64,000 bases of DNA, taken from contig NC_080671.1 of the NCBI RefSeq assembly GCF_030247195.1, positions 83,140,370 through 83,204,369 of the forward strand. Direction: 5' to 3'. The translations under genes and the position numbers were made by a program. How positions within the stretch are numbered: position 1 is the stretch's first letter; each line of letters begins with the position of its first letter. Shown here in pieces: positions 1 to 11,599 of this stretch. Under the pieces are notes generated by a model. It ran no database searches, was not told the origin of the DNA, and saw only the letters and a list, made by a program, of their open reading frames with translations. The DNA is from Topomyia yanbarensis (lineage: Eukaryota > Arthropoda > Insecta > Diptera > Culicidae).

Positions 1-420
1 ATCCTTAAAAAGAAATGCATTTAAAAAAATCAAAATTTATCAAATGCAACTCTTTTATATTTTTTATTGCTACCTAAGGATCTCGACAATAGGGAAAAAA
101 ATAATTACAGTATGTTTTATGTCATTATTTTTTGTTATGATTTTTCAAAATTCTCTTGGTCAAGTCTCCCCACGCCTTGGTCAAGTCTCCCCGCAATGGG
201 GAGACTTGACCAGAAAAAACGATCACAGAAAAACTTTTGTAACTTTTCAAAAATTAAATTAAAAATTTTGCAAAAAATCATGAAGACGCGCAATAACTTT
301 GCGCATTATATCTGAATGATTTTTGGGGGATTGAAGGCTTTTTTAGAGATTTATGCAGTTTTAGCTGAAAACCTGGTCAAGTCTCCCCATGTTCCCCTAC
401 TTGACTTTTTTAGTCAATAA
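1..420. repeat. AT-rich repeat with short palindromic module
   Basis: The stretch carries the phrase GGTCAAGTCTCCCC three times and one inverted copy. A perfect 14-bp inverted repeat with a 5-base spacer lies at 179-211, and a further copy near 373-386 is followed by GTTCCCCT. A related fragment in the opposite orientation occurs at about 53,686, so this is an interspersed repeat. I see no credible coding region; short frames across it only follow the repeat. Confidence 0.5.
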
Positions 421-1311
421 AGTTAATAAAAATCAATATATCATCAAGTTATGAAATAGAATCATAAGAATATTGAACATATTCAGACACAACCACCTAC
501 TAAACATTTGAGTATAATGCCATCTTTGTTCTTCGCGGGAACAAGTTTTGTGAAAACACAAATTATTTTCAATACGAGATTTATTTATCATTGATTGAAT
601 CGCAACCTATTTTAAAAAAAATTTCTCGAAGAATAGTTGGGCAGAATGATTGGCTTTTCGTGACGCTGGTGCACTGATGTGGCGATGCAGAGGGTAAGAT
701 TTCTTTTCTCATAGATTATTGATCATGTGATCTAGCCCCACTCAGGAAAGATTTTCAGTGTCAGTTGCATCAGCCCCGGTATCACAAATAAATAAGACGT
801 AACACGAGATGTATTTTCATAACTCGTAGTTGTCTACGGTCGATTTAAATCACAAAAAAAGTGCCATATCAGCGAGCGTGGCGTTAGTGAAGAGATTTTG
901 ACACAGAGCTTCTAAACAAATCAGGTTATCCTATATGTACATTGTGATTCAGTGGTGATACAGAATACAATCCAATAGATAACTCATTTTCGACAAAAAA
1001 CCATATGGGACTCTCATGCTTTTATGGGCAGTAAATGCGTTACTTAGTTTCCGCACCCACCCGAAAACGTTACCGTCGTTTTAATCTCATGCAAACCAAA
1101 ACAAAAAAAATGGGCCGGAAATGTGAAATTCATTCTTGTCGAAGTACCCAAGGCGGGAGTTGTTCACAACCATTTCTTAAGTTACAACACGATGCCGATC
1201 GGTGAGTAAGCACATAGTAGGATGTTGGTAATTTAATTGATTCGGTGTATCGAATCTTACTAGATGTATGTGATGGTTTCGAATTTGTTGGTTTACGGTA
1301 CTGAAAAATTC
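421..1311. other. AT-rich stretch, nothing recognised
   Basis: No gene, RNA or clear repeat boundary is visible. The right end runs into the outer edge of the inverted-repeat structure. Confidence 0.4.
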
Positions 1312-1851
1312 CTCTTCTACAACTTTGTAGAAGACACCTAATCGCTATCTCTATGCGGTAACATGTGGAACTAAAATCTTCTAACAAAAACAAGACTCGT
1401 ATCATTTACTATCATTCTTTCTATTGCTATTAGTAAACCTAACCATTATTTCACAAAAATGTTTAGTTTGTGGGAATCGATACACAACCATGCACTGCTA
1501 GGCCCCATGCAAAACTGACTCAGACATCACTTCGCTAAAAGTTTAATAACTTCTTTCAACAAAGCAGGATTGACTAGCAGTCTTCGACAAAGTTGTAGAC
1601 GATTAAATTATCTTTCTTATTTTTACTTATAGTCATAATACGATGTACGCAGTGCCACCTAGCGGTGAAAATGCGAGCTAGTGAGTTTTCGCCATGCAAA
1701 TTGTCAAAAAATCCCATACAATCTTCAGGCACGTTAGTCCGGTAGCTAAACTTGTCCGATTTGCTTCAAATTTGGAGCAAGTACTCCTGGTGGGACTAGG
1801 AACCGACTCAGGGGTGGGCCAACAGGGGTCATTTTTTTCTTGTCACTCTAG
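1312..1851 (+). repeat. Arm A of a three-armed inverted repeat
   Basis: This arm matches 2025-2590 in inverted orientation and about 2648-3080 in direct orientation. Landmarks in order are CTTCTACAACTTTGTAGAAG, a GGAACTAAA tract, TTTCACAAAAATGTTTAGTT, a CTTCGACAAAGTTGTAGACG tract, CTAGCGGTGAAAATGCGAG, and GACTCAGGGGTGGGCC near the inner end. Indels and substitutions indicate an old duplication. No coding capacity is evident. Confidence 0.7.
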
Positions 1852-2024
1852 TATGTACACTAGCTTTACCAATGAGTTGTATTTATCAATAAGGGTGTCC
1901 AGACTCCGATTTAGCTCAATTTTTTCGTTTTTTAAATCCTCAAAGTCATGTTTGAAAGATTTAAATTGCTAATGCGGTTTGGCCTAAGATAACGGTGTGC
2001 TGTTTACGGTTATAGTATGTAGGC

Positions 2025-2590
2025 TAGAGTGACAGGAAAAAAATGACCCCTATCGGCCCACCCCTGAGTCGATTCCTAGTCCCACAAGGAGTACTTGTTC
2101 CAAATTTTAAGTGAATCGGACAAGTCTAGCTACCGGACCAACGTGCCTCAAGTTTGTATGAGATTTTTCGACAATTTGCATGGAGAAAACCCACTAACTC
2201 GCATTTTTGCCGCTAGATAGCACTGTATGCATCGTATTATCACTGTAAGTGAAAGCAAGAAAGATAATTTAATCGTCTACAACTTTGTCGAAGACAGCTA
2301 GTCAATCCGGCATTTTTAAAAGAAGTTATTAAACTGAGTCAGTTTTCTATGAAGCCTAGCAGTGCATGGTTGTGTATCAGTACTCGATTCCCACGAACTA
2401 AACATTTTTGTGAAATAAACGTTAGATTTAGCTCAATAGTATGTTCAGAAGAGTTGTAGTAAATAATACGAGTCATGTTTTGGTTAGAAAAATTTAGTTC
2501 CACATTGTACCGCATAGAGGGCGCCAACACTATCTTTTCCACGGAAAGAGATAGATATTAGGTATCTTCTACAAAGTTCTAGAGCAGGCA
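2025..2590 (-). repeat. Arm A-prime, inverted copy of 1312-1851
   Basis: It is the reverse complement of arm A across more than 500 bp. The innermost matched bases are TGTCACTCTA (1841-1850) and TAGAGTGACA (2025-2034), leaving a loop of about 170 bp. It is slightly longer than arm A at its outer end, where it holds GGGCGCCAACAC, which recurs inverted at the start of the third copy. Confidence 0.7.
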
Positions 2591-2647
2591 TTTTTCAATA
2601 ATTCTTCCGAACATTTCGATATTCTATCTCTCTTCTATGAAAAGTTA

Positions 2648-3080
2648 GTGTTGGCGCCCTCTATGCAGTCACAGTTGGAACTAAAATTTTTCAGCCAAAC
2701 CACAACTAGGCCCCATGCAAAGCTGACTCAGACATCGCTTCGTTAAAAGTTTAATAACTTCTTTTAAAAAAAGCCGGATTCACTAGCAGTCTTCGACAAA
2801 GTTGTAAGCAATTAAATTATCTTTCTTATTTTTACTTACAGTGATAATACGATGCATATAGTGCAATCTAACGGCAAAAATGCGAGTTAGTGGGTTTCCT
2901 CCATGTAAATTGTCGAAAAATCCCATACAATCTTCAGGAGCGTTGGTCCGGTAGCTAGACTTGTCCGATTTGCTTCAAATTTGGTGCAAGTACTCCTGGT
3001 GGCACTAGTAATCGAATCAGGGGTGGGCCGATTGAGTTTTCAAAAATTCATTATTTTTCTGGGCAGTCTAATGTAGGCTT
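2648..3080 (+). repeat. Third copy of the inverted-repeat arm
   Basis: It is a direct copy of arm A (for example GGCCCCATGCAAA, CTTCGACAAAGTTGTAA, TCAGGGGTGGGCC) that lies head-on to arm A-prime. The junction near 2590-2650 is therefore itself an inverted repeat built on GGCGCCAACAC / GTGTTGGCGCC. It is truncated relative to arm A. Confidence 0.65.
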
Positions 3081-3125
3081 TTCTTAGCTGCTTTTGCACA
3101 AAGTTTTCCATGGTGCAGTGTCTTT

Positions 3126-3400
3126 TTATAGAACTTGCACGTAGGAATCTACAATGGTTGCGTAACCAGTACTGTCTGATGAAACGTTCCATTTTTGGGG
3201 TGATCCACATAAAATGGTTACGTATGAAAAAGTTGGTTTGTACGGAAGCAATCTCACCACAAGAACAACGTTAGGGACACCCGGGAAATGCGAAATTACT
3301 GTTCTTATGGAAGCCACTTCTCCGTATCTTGACATAAATTTGTTAATCACCATGTCAGTGGCGTGTGGAGATAATTCGTATAAGCACATCTTTCTAGAGC
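3126..3400 (-). pseudogene. Remnant of a non-LTR retrotransposon ORF1 (gag-like)
   Basis: An 87-codon minus-strand open stretch reads like the segment that precedes the zinc knuckles in mosquito non-LTR ORF1 proteins. It has LYELSPHATD, then YGEVASIRTV, then HFPGVPNVVLVVRLL, then KPTFSYVTI. This order (a YG-x-V strand, a PGVPNG-like turn, an RVVR-like strand, a P-SYVTI strand) is characteristic of that RNA-binding module as I know the family. The knuckles that should follow are lost. It is a short isolated fragment with no start context, so I call it a pseudogene. A chance open frame is the alternative. Confidence 0.5.
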
Positions 3401-5635
3401 CCTTGCCTCTAGCATTGTTATATGGTAAAACATAATCATGACCACATCAACCGAGCACAGCACTTTTTTGGTTCCATTTGGGATCCCAAACAACTGTGCA
3501 AATTTTGGGGTCGATTGGTTTTGACCCGGCGTAGCGCATTGCGATTAAAATTTATATAGAAATTAGTATAGGAAAACCTACTTTTTTGCATTTACAATTC
3601 TACAGACTACAATTCTTCTTCCAGTATGCCAAAAATTATATGAAAGTGTAGTCCATGATATGCTGAACAACTCTGCCGAAGGGTACATGGTGGTAGAATA
3701 TCTCTAAAACAAGTTATAGCTGCTCAAGGTTCGATAGATCGAATTAAATGACAAAAATCTTTATTTTGCCAACACTGCAAGGGTACCGACGATATTTCAT
3801 ATAGCATACCAAAATATCACCATATATTTTAGATTTACCACATTAGTATGTTAGGATGAATTATACAAAAGCCTTAGCTCAATTTCATGGGCGTATGTAG
3901 TTTAGTAATAGGACGTAGTGACGGAAGAGGGGGGAGGGCTTTTATATATTGAAATTTTAACTGAAATAACAGAAATACTGTCGAGTAGGAATGTTTAGAT
4001 GAATTATTTTAAATCATTTGCACAATGTTTTATTCATAAAAGTAACGATAAACGAACGTATTCCTGTGCATTGACTTATATACATAGAAGTAAAGTTATA
4101 GACCGAATCAACTGATATCGAGTGAACTGAGTGACGATTACAAGTAGAAAGTGGCCTATTATTGTCAAACTGTAGTCCTGTTTACTTTTCGAGACGTTCC
4201 TTAAGATCTATTGTTGAAAGTACAAATGGAACTAAAGATGGCCAATGTTTACACCCTGCAATTTCATCATGTTAGACATAGCGTGCTGATTATGTTTTAA
4301 ACCAAGCAGAAGTGTTTGTATCCGCTCAGTGTTAAAATAAAAAATCTAAATCCCTCCTGGGGTTGTAAGTATTATTCCTGCTATTGTAGCACGTGCAGAT
4401 CGTTCAGCATCCTTCCAGGGGTGCAGAATGCTCTGCTGTAATTGTTTTGTGTCGTTACCCAAGTAACCATAAGCACTAATTTAAAACTCTAGATAAGCTA
4501 TAAGTTAGCATTTACATTGCTAAATAGCCGTATACTAGTATTTTTAATACTTCAATGCACCTAAAATGTAAAGCATTGAAGCTAGTACTATATCGACATA
4601 CAGAATATAGACATCGTGATAAAAAGTTTTTGAAGATAAATACTATGAAGCTTTAGTAGACAACTCTAAGTGCTAATATAGAATCTTCTTATAGCGCTTT
4701 GAGATACCGAACAATAACAAATATACGTATGCGTATTCCAATAGTCCCCTAAACTGTGTGACTATGACTTCATGTAATAAACGATGATGCTATAAACTTA
4801 AAATCAAAATGTAAATTCAGAACGATTTTTAGAAAAATGCGTAATTTCAACCAAACATCTAGGTAGAGTTTGGATTAAACCAAGTATACATGCAAATCTT
4901 CTCACAGATCAGTGATTACACGCGTATACCAAATTGAGACGAGGTTTTCAACTGCGGATCGAGTCCCATTTCTATAGGTACTAAATAGTTAATTTAAACA
5001 GTCGGCATGTCAAACGAAAGATGAGAGGAAAGGTGGTTACGTTATCGATTTTTTTCATTTGCTGTGTCGATAAAGAAGGGAAGAGTTATTTAAAAAAACA
5101 CGGCTCTATGTTAACATTGCTGACAGCCACTAAGGTGTTTCTGAACTAGCTCTATTCTGGCACGCTATTTCGCCTTTTCCAACACTAGGTGTGCTTTAAT
5201 GATCTCTATAGAACTGTGAAGCCGTGAAGAATATGTTTTGTATACGAATATAGAACATATCTAAAGCCATTAAACAATGCTTCGTGGTGTCATGGGTATA
5301 TTCCTTACCCCTAATCTTACCACTTCCCCAATCCTTCCCATCAGGGAAATCATGAAAAGACGATTCATGGTAAGGCACATATCTCCGATCAACATGGGGA
5401 ACGTGCCATTTGAGCTAGACGCTGCTGATTTCTGATTCCTAAGTACCCGAAAATTGAAGAACTCGTAGTTATGGCAATTTTTTCCGAATTGGATACCACG
5501 GAATAAGAAGCCGTCGAAATTCTCCTGTCTGGCACGCTATCTGTAGATGTGGCAATATGAGTCAACCGGAGTCTAATAGAAACCACGGACTAACACGGAG
5601 ATACTAACTCATACTGAATTAGAGAGTTTAGGTTT
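3400..5635. other. AT-rich stretch with minor repeat scraps
   Basis: About 3461-3560 resembles a dispersed repeat fragment (GGGGTCGATTGGTTTTGACC). The rest shows no coding signal, RNA gene or clear element. The frames at 5196-5586 are short and unrecognised. Confidence 0.35.
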
Positions 5636-5639
5636 AAAA

Positions 5640-7500
5640 GGGTCCGACAGTAATACAAGCCTTGGGCCCGTCGCGGCTCTCGACGGCCCCGGCCTGGGCT
5701 GTGGAAGGGAGCAGTAGGGTTACCGACACAAGAGCGTATATCCTGCAGGATGCTCCAGTGAAGTTAGACGTACGATTGTATAACGAATGTTCCGTTAGAA
5801 CATTTCCGAGAGATTATCATCGACATCACGTTCTGCAGTTCTTCACGAACATGGACAAAATCATTTTGTCGAGGCACTTCTGCCAGACAACGGGACCGAG
5901 TATGTGGATGCGGCTGATCTAACAAGAAGGATTGTGGCGGCTTGTGACGCCATAATGCCGCGAAAACTGGAACCACGCAATAAACGGCGTCCAGCTTACT
6001 GGTGGAACGAGACGCTTAGAGCAGTATCGGAGTCACATAGAGAGGAGTGCAAGACAGCGTTTCGGGCTGTTAGGTCCGCTTTAAAACGGGAGATCAAATT
6101 TTGCAAGTCGGGTTGCCACAGGGAGTTAAGTAGATGCCAATCCCTGGAGCTACGCGTACCGAGTTGTGATGGGTCGTCGACGCCAGCCGAAATGTGCCCG
6201 GGCAAGCTGTAGACAATCCAATTACCTGGACATCGACACCGTACGGCTAAGAAGAAGAAATAAACACGGACGATCGGTTAGTGACTGACGATGAGCTTGC
6301 AGAATCATTGACGCGCCTGAAATCAAAGAAAGCCCTCGGTCTGGATGGAATACCAAACGTGGTGCTGTAAGCTGCGTTTCTGACATGTCCGGACATGTTC
6401 AGGATGGTGCTGAAGAAGTCTTTGAATAAAGGCAGTTTCCCAGAAATAAGAAAGGTTTTTCTGTCAAAGTCAGGAAAGCCACCGGGCGATCCGGCCTCGT
6501 ATAGGCATGTATGTTTGCAGGATACACTCGGAAAACTCCTGGAATGACCATCCTTAACAGGTTGACGAAATGCACGGAAGGTGAGCGCGGACTGTCCAAG
6601 ATGCAGTTCGGATTCCGCAAATGAGCATCGACTGTGGATGCAATTCGGACAGTGCTTGAGATTTCTGAGAAGGCATCGTAACAGAAGCGAAGTGGAGATT
6701 GAAACTGCGTTTACGATAGATGTAAAGAATGTGATTAACGACAGCTGGGTAGCCACCTGCTGCACAGAATGAGGGTTCCCGACTATTTATGCCGGATCGT
6801 GAAGAGGTACAGGTATCAGAGCAGAGTGCTGTTGTATGATACGATCGAAGGGCAGAACTCAATGCGAGTCACAGCGGGCATTCCTTAGGGCTCCATTCTA
6901 GGTCCAACACTTTGAAACGGGATGTACTATGGGGTCTTGACACTGTGACTGCCCAGGAAAGTGAAAATCGTGGGTTTTGCGGACGATGTGTCACTAACGG
7001 TGATTGGTGATATACTTGTAGAAGTGCAGGTGTCGAAGACGGAGACAATAGACGCGTTTGAGAACTGGATGAAGGGGGTTAAGCTGCAAATAGCTCATCA
7101 CAAGACGGAAGTGTTGTTGGTCAGTAACTGCAAAACAGTCCAGCTGATGTAGATCGACGTCGGAGGTTACGTGATTTCATGCACTGAAGCAATTGGGAGT
7201 GATAATCGGCGACAGGTTGAGCTTCAACAACCAGATCGACTACGCCCGCAAAAAGTCGACGGCAACGAGTACAATAGTGAGTCGTCTACTACCTAGTGTT
7301 TCGGCATCAATGTTGCGATATAGTACTCTTGCTTGCGGCGCTGTAAACTAAGTGGAACCGTTAAAAGCTGAACAGGGCATTCCGGCTAATGGCCGTGCGA
7401 TTCGCGAGCGCTTACAGAATAATGTCGTCGGAAGCAGTATGGGTTATCGCCGGAATGATCCCATCTGCATCGCCCTGGTGGAGGATATCACAATATGATA
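5640..7500 (+). pseudogene. R1-type non-LTR retrotransposon pol pseudogene
   Basis: Several plus-strand frames, read in order, give an R1-type ORF2 without its ends. At about 5913-6110 come LTRRIVAACDAIMPR and RRPAYWWNETL, the linker between endonuclease and RT in R1 elements. At about 6275-6660 comes the start of the RT (KSKKALGLDGIPNVVL, GSFPEIRKV, GKPPGDPASYR, GKLLE, MQFGFRK). At 6961-7140 comes the catalytic box VGFADDVSLTV followed by WMKGVKLQIAHHKTEVL. At about 7385-7480 comes MAVRFASAYRIMSSEAVWVIAGMIP. Stops and frameshifts separate the blocks, internal codons are missing, and nothing after the post-RT region remains. Such elements normally encode an endonuclease-RT for target-primed insertion; this copy cannot. 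Confidence 0.8.
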
Positions 7501-7610
7501 TCACATACATACACAACATACATACATTGTCCCAATTTGTCGAGCTGAATCGATGGATATATAAAACTCTGTTCTCCGGGTTTCCGGGAAAAATTTCAAA
7601 ATTTGAGCGA
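7500..7610 (+). repeat. Diverged end of a dispersed repeat
   Basis: CATACATACACAACATACATACA is followed by a diverged GTCGAGCTGAATCGATGG and CTCCGGGTTTCCGG segment. The same order (short CA/TA-rich tract, TCGACGAACTGAATCGAATGG, GGCCCTCCGGGCC) appears at 19,050-19,140 and inverted at 23,045-23,145, so this is probably a distant copy of that family. Confidence 0.4.
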
Positions 7611-7765
7611 ATTCTATACATTTATTATGTGGGAAATGTAAAAATGTTTCTAAACATTGTAATCGCGAGAAATCAGAAATCAAATTGCTAGGCTTAAAAG
7701 TTTAATATTAAGGAGTTTGTGATAGAAAACGACCCATGAAACGATAGCTATAAGCAACATAGAAA

Positions 7766-8210
7766 AGATTAGTTATTGCATTTACGTTTCGACTTCGTCT
7801 CATCAGAATCCGACACTAACTTGGTGACAGGACTAAGCTAGCGCCAAATTGAGACTGGCTCTAAAAGACGAAAACACTATTCGTGTTTCTGGGCAAAGCC
7901 CTAGTCCTGCGTGATATCCCGCAAGAACATAAGCTATTTTTAAGCCAACGGGAATATATGATATCGAAACTTGGTTTGGCTTAGCAAGCCAATGCACTAT
8001 GCTACATTTTTCCTTATTGGTGAAAACTATGTTTTCTCCATTGAGGTGAAAATTGTTTAAAACCATATTAGCCCGAGAAGAGCACAAAACCTATAATAAA
8101 ATAATTTTTTTTCGCTCTTTGGAGCTAGGGTCAATCCGGCGCCAGCTTGGTCCTGTCACTAAGTTAGTGTCGGATTCTGATGAGACGTAGTCGAAACGCA
8201 AAATCCATTA
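7766..8210. repeat. Inverted-repeat element, outer arms
   Basis: The left arm (about 7766-7850) holds TTTCGACTTCGTCTCATCAG, TCCGACACTAACTTGGTGAC and CTAGCGCCA. It is mirrored at about 8125-8210 by GGCGCCAGCTTGG, ACTAAGTTAGTGTCGGATTC and TGATGAGACGTAGTCGAAAC. Arms are about 80 bp around a 275-bp interior. It looks like a MITE or foldback element; no target duplication is recognised. Confidence 0.6.
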
Positions 8211-8305
8211 CAAATTTAATTATAGGTTTTGTGCTCTTCACGTGCAAGGATGGTTTTAAACAATTTTCTCCTCGATGGAGAAACAATAGTTTTTACCCAA
8301 ATTTT
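8020..8305. repeat. Second inverted repeat overlapping the first
   Basis: GTTTTCTCCATTGAGGTGAAA, TTGTTTAAAACCAT and GAGCACAAAACCTATAAT at 8020-8098 are mirrored by ATAGGTTTTGTGCTC, GGTTTTAAACAATTT and CTCCTCGATGGAG at about 8222-8290. One arm lies inside and the other outside the 7766-8210 structure, so two palindromic units interlock. Confidence 0.55.
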
Positions 8306-9554
8306 TCTCCACTAAGGAGAAATCCAACATAGTGCATAAAAAAGATGTTTTCAGCAGAATTTATGGAAATGTGCTTCTCTACAACTTTCTCGAAGAACTA
8401 CACTATCTAGTTTAAAAGTTAGATTTTATTAGCCTACTATGATCAATTTCTTAAAAAAAGGAATATCGCCAAATGTGGTGCTTTTTATATACACAAACAT
8501 TGTAGAGCATGTTAATTCGCAAATACGGATATCTTTAGCCCCATCCAATTATGTTCCTCAAAAGTATGTCTTGAACCACTGTGCACCTCTTCAAACTCCA
8601 ATTGAGCAGTAATTTGTCAACTTCTGCCGATTCCTGATGGTGACACGGAGGACCCACCAAGATCGTCTGCTGCTTAACATACCAACCCCCGTGTAGTCAC
8701 GACTTTAATCACCTTGTCCTCTGTTCGAAGCATGCACACCGCGTTGCTCCCAACTCGGCCAAAGAACACCAACGAAATCAACCCCATCAATCTTCAATTT
8801 GTTCACTACTGTGACAGTGGTCAGTTTTGTCGCGCGCTCGCGTGTGTCTCAAATTACATCACGAGAGCTTGATTTCATCGCTCAATGCGGACTCGTGTAC
8901 AATTGACTGCGCACAGAGTGCAGCAGCTACACAAAAAAGAGCAACGAATAACAAAAACAAAACTCGCGACAAGTGACAAAAGGCACATGAGAAATACGAA
9001 TGGAAAAAAAAATAAATAAGCTGAACCTGCAACAGGCCACAACCTACAACGACGGATCGACCGATTCCAGTTAACGACGACGGGAGAAAGTGAGTGCCAA
9101 CAGTCCAACAACTCCTTCGCATTTAACCCCTTGGTTACGTGCCCCGTGTCCAACTCCAGACCTTCGAGACGTGCCGTAACACGAAACTTTCAAATAAGGG
9201 AAAAAAGTAAACTGACGAAACTGTGACCAGACCTCCAGACATCGATAGCGATTTACAAGCGTCCAACGAGACCTCGAATGAACACCTGCCTGCCCTATAC
9301 CCCACCCGCCGCTATTCAACCTACACACAAACACACGGACGGCAAACCGCACGGAACCAGGCGGACCTCTTCGTTGACAAATTATTATGTCAGGAAAGAC
9401 TTTTAATTTAAATGTTGCAAGTGAAACAAAAGAGACAAATAGAATGCTAATGTAACACCATCACCATCGCTTAATATATCATTCGAGATTGATTTTGTAT
9501 ACAAGAATTTATTTGAATATCTTTATTCTTAATCTTATAAACGGTTTCGCGCAG
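8306..9554. other. No gene recognised; possible 5' UTR-like stretch
   Basis: Around 8870-9090 the plus strand is rich in AACAAAAACAAAA-type tracts and ends in GAGAAAGTGAGTGCC, which contains a splice-donor-like GTGAGT at 9091. This resembles an insect 5' UTR exon, but there is no TATA box and no downstream coding exon to support it. Low confidence. Confidence 0.2.
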
Positions 9555-9636
9555 AGCGCAATTTCCTCCCGGGCAGACCTGCACTGGGAACGAGAGATCC
9601 CGGTCTTGGGCAAAACCAATCGCGTTTCGGATCAAG
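9555..9636 (+). other. Candidate internal exon (unrecognised)
   Basis: The 82-bp segment is GC-rich in an AT-rich setting. It is preceded by a pyrimidine-biased tract ending GCGCAG and followed by AAG|GTGAGT, a strong insect donor. All three plus-strand frames are open through it (one reads FPPGQTCTGNERSR), so the frame cannot be chosen. Directly downstream is a poly-G tract. No family is recognised; it could equally be a fragment of an old repeat. Confidence 0.2.
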
Positions 9637-10509
9637 GTGAGTGGCACAGCGCAAGACAAGCCCTGGGTGAGGGGGGGGGGGGGGGAGGAGCAGTAGCACG
9701 AACCGAATTGTGCATTCTGGTGTCTCCCTGAATTACTACATCCCGCGGTCACAGCCTACAACATCCCCTGAATGCGCGGAACGGAAGGGGGTTACCAGGG
9801 GGGGAATGCAGACGAGTAGCCGTACAGTGACACTTGCTATGCGCGGCGGCCGTCCGTCCTACGTCCCCCGCTCAGGATGCCTTACGATGGGGACCATTGA
9901 GCAAAACGAAAGAATGATTTTATTTAAATCAGACACATGAATCATGATGAACGTGTGTTTTGCCGAGAATACTCCACGGCAGAACAGTGCGCTGGATTAA
10001 GACGTGTGTTTGAGCAATTGGCGTTGGCATCGATAAACTGCTGCTGCACGTTGCTGTCGATTTGGAAGGCAGGGGGACAGGTTAATTATCTGATGTCTAG
10101 GATCAATCGGAAGCAAAAATCGCAATGCTGGACGCGAGACATTGGTGGTTTTTTATCTGATTTCTTTGAGTTGAAAAAGGTTTGGTATGTTGGAGTACAA
10201 TATGTTAGTCAATTGTAAGGCATGCATCTATAATTCCCTTTTTTTAGTTTGACTATGCTTTCGATGTAAATATTAGGTAGCGGGGTTTTGCATTATACAA
10301 GTAATGTAATAAAGATTAGAAATAGCAGTAAACGATGCCAAAATTATTCAGTTTTAAAATGAATGATGGGGCATACAAACGAAAAATTCTATTAAGCGCG
10401 AAGGGAATGAGTTGAATTTCGTTCCACTTTCAAGCCCACCCGGGGATGTCAATTTTTCTGAGCCTCACAAGCGATGCGTTCAGTAAAGCATAGTTTAATA
10501 TTTAGTTAT
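9637..10509. other. GC-rich then AT-rich stretch, nothing recognised
   Basis: A run of about 15 G residues lies near 9671-9685. 9760-9900 is GC-rich and contains GCGCGGCGGCCGTCCGTCC. A 93-codon open frame at 9937-10218 matches nothing I know and has no supporting signals. Confidence 0.3.
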
Positions 10510-10843
10510 TTAACCCTTTCATGCCCAATTTTTTTCTAGTGCATGCCTAAATTGATAAGTTATATCAATATTCAATAATTTTGCAACATAACGATGACAT
10601 ATGAAAAATTTATTTTCCGTCGTCAACGTAAACTGTTCCTGGCAGCACTGCTACATTGGAGTCCAATCAGGCGAATTGCAATAACTTCAGTTCTAGAGCT
10701 CACTATTGTAACTATTAATACTCAAATGAAAGGCAATAGTCACATTTATTAGTCTTACTTGTTTTTGTGAGCAAATTTTGCCTTAATCAAAAGTTATAGC
10801 TGTTTAAAAACGTTGTTGGGGGGCATGGGCATGAATGGGTTAA
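10510..10843. mobile_element. piggyBac-type MITE
   Basis: The 334-bp segment starts TTAACCCTTTCATGCCCA and ends TGGGCATGAATGGGTTAA, giving 18-bp terminal inverted repeats with about two mismatches. TTAA is the obligate target of piggyBac transposases and CCC next to it is their usual terminus, so both ends fit. The interior is AT-rich and non-coding, so it would move only with a transposase supplied in trans. Confidence 0.75.
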
Positions 10844-11098
10844 TTAGTTTTCGATTACAAGATCACCCGAAAAGGAAAAGATTTTGCTGAGTGTTTGTTA
10901 AACTCTGAGTAGCCGGCTACCGAGAGTATCCTATGTTTTCTAAGCAAAGGCAATCTGAGCTTCACACAGCCGGCCGTGGGAGTATTGCCTAGAGAAGTTA
11001 ATCTACTATAGTTTGCAACAGTATTTAGATAGATTTCGTTATTTCTTCTCTACAATTTATTTATTAGGTTGAAAACCACCGAGTGATAATACGTAATA

Positions 11099-11496
11099 CA
11101 GTGAAGACCCGTTTTTATCAATCCCTTGGCGAATTTTAAGCTGATAAAATCGGGACATATATTTTTCTGTCTTTTTAATAAACCGAATCTCTTAAAATAT
11201 TCTTCTTTGGCTCTTAGATATAGCCTCGCAACTTTTTCTGATTATTTACGTTAAGTTCCCCTTAAGGGGGTCTAACAGCGCAAAATTTAAAAAATTTGAT
11301 ATTTTTATTTTTACATTTTTCGGGTCTCTAAGATAAGAAATATAAGCCCAAGATAGGATTTACTCGAATTCAACTTGGTTCGTCTATTAGAGCCCATCAA
11401 ACTACCAACTATCTATATCAATTTTCAATATGAAGCTGATAAAATCGGGTCGAAAAACTGATAAAATCGGGTGCTGATAAAATCGGGTCTCATCTG
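11099..11496. mobile_element. pogo/Tc1-like MITE, copy 1
   Basis: This 398-bp element begins CAGTGAAGACCCGTTTTTATCA and ends TGATAAAATCGGGTCTCATCTG, which are imperfect inverted repeats. It is flanked by TA dinucleotides (11097-11098, 11497-11498), the target of Tc1/mariner/pogo transposases. The interior repeats the phrase GATAAAATCGGG. No transposase is encoded. A second copy lies 530 bp downstream. Confidence 0.7.
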
Positions 11497-11599
11497 TATA
11501 GACAAATACTTATGATAGCGCGAAATGTTATTAATCAAGAAAAATATGTTCTATTTTTACATCGGACTGTTTGTCAAATATGCGTAGATGACTATTGAA

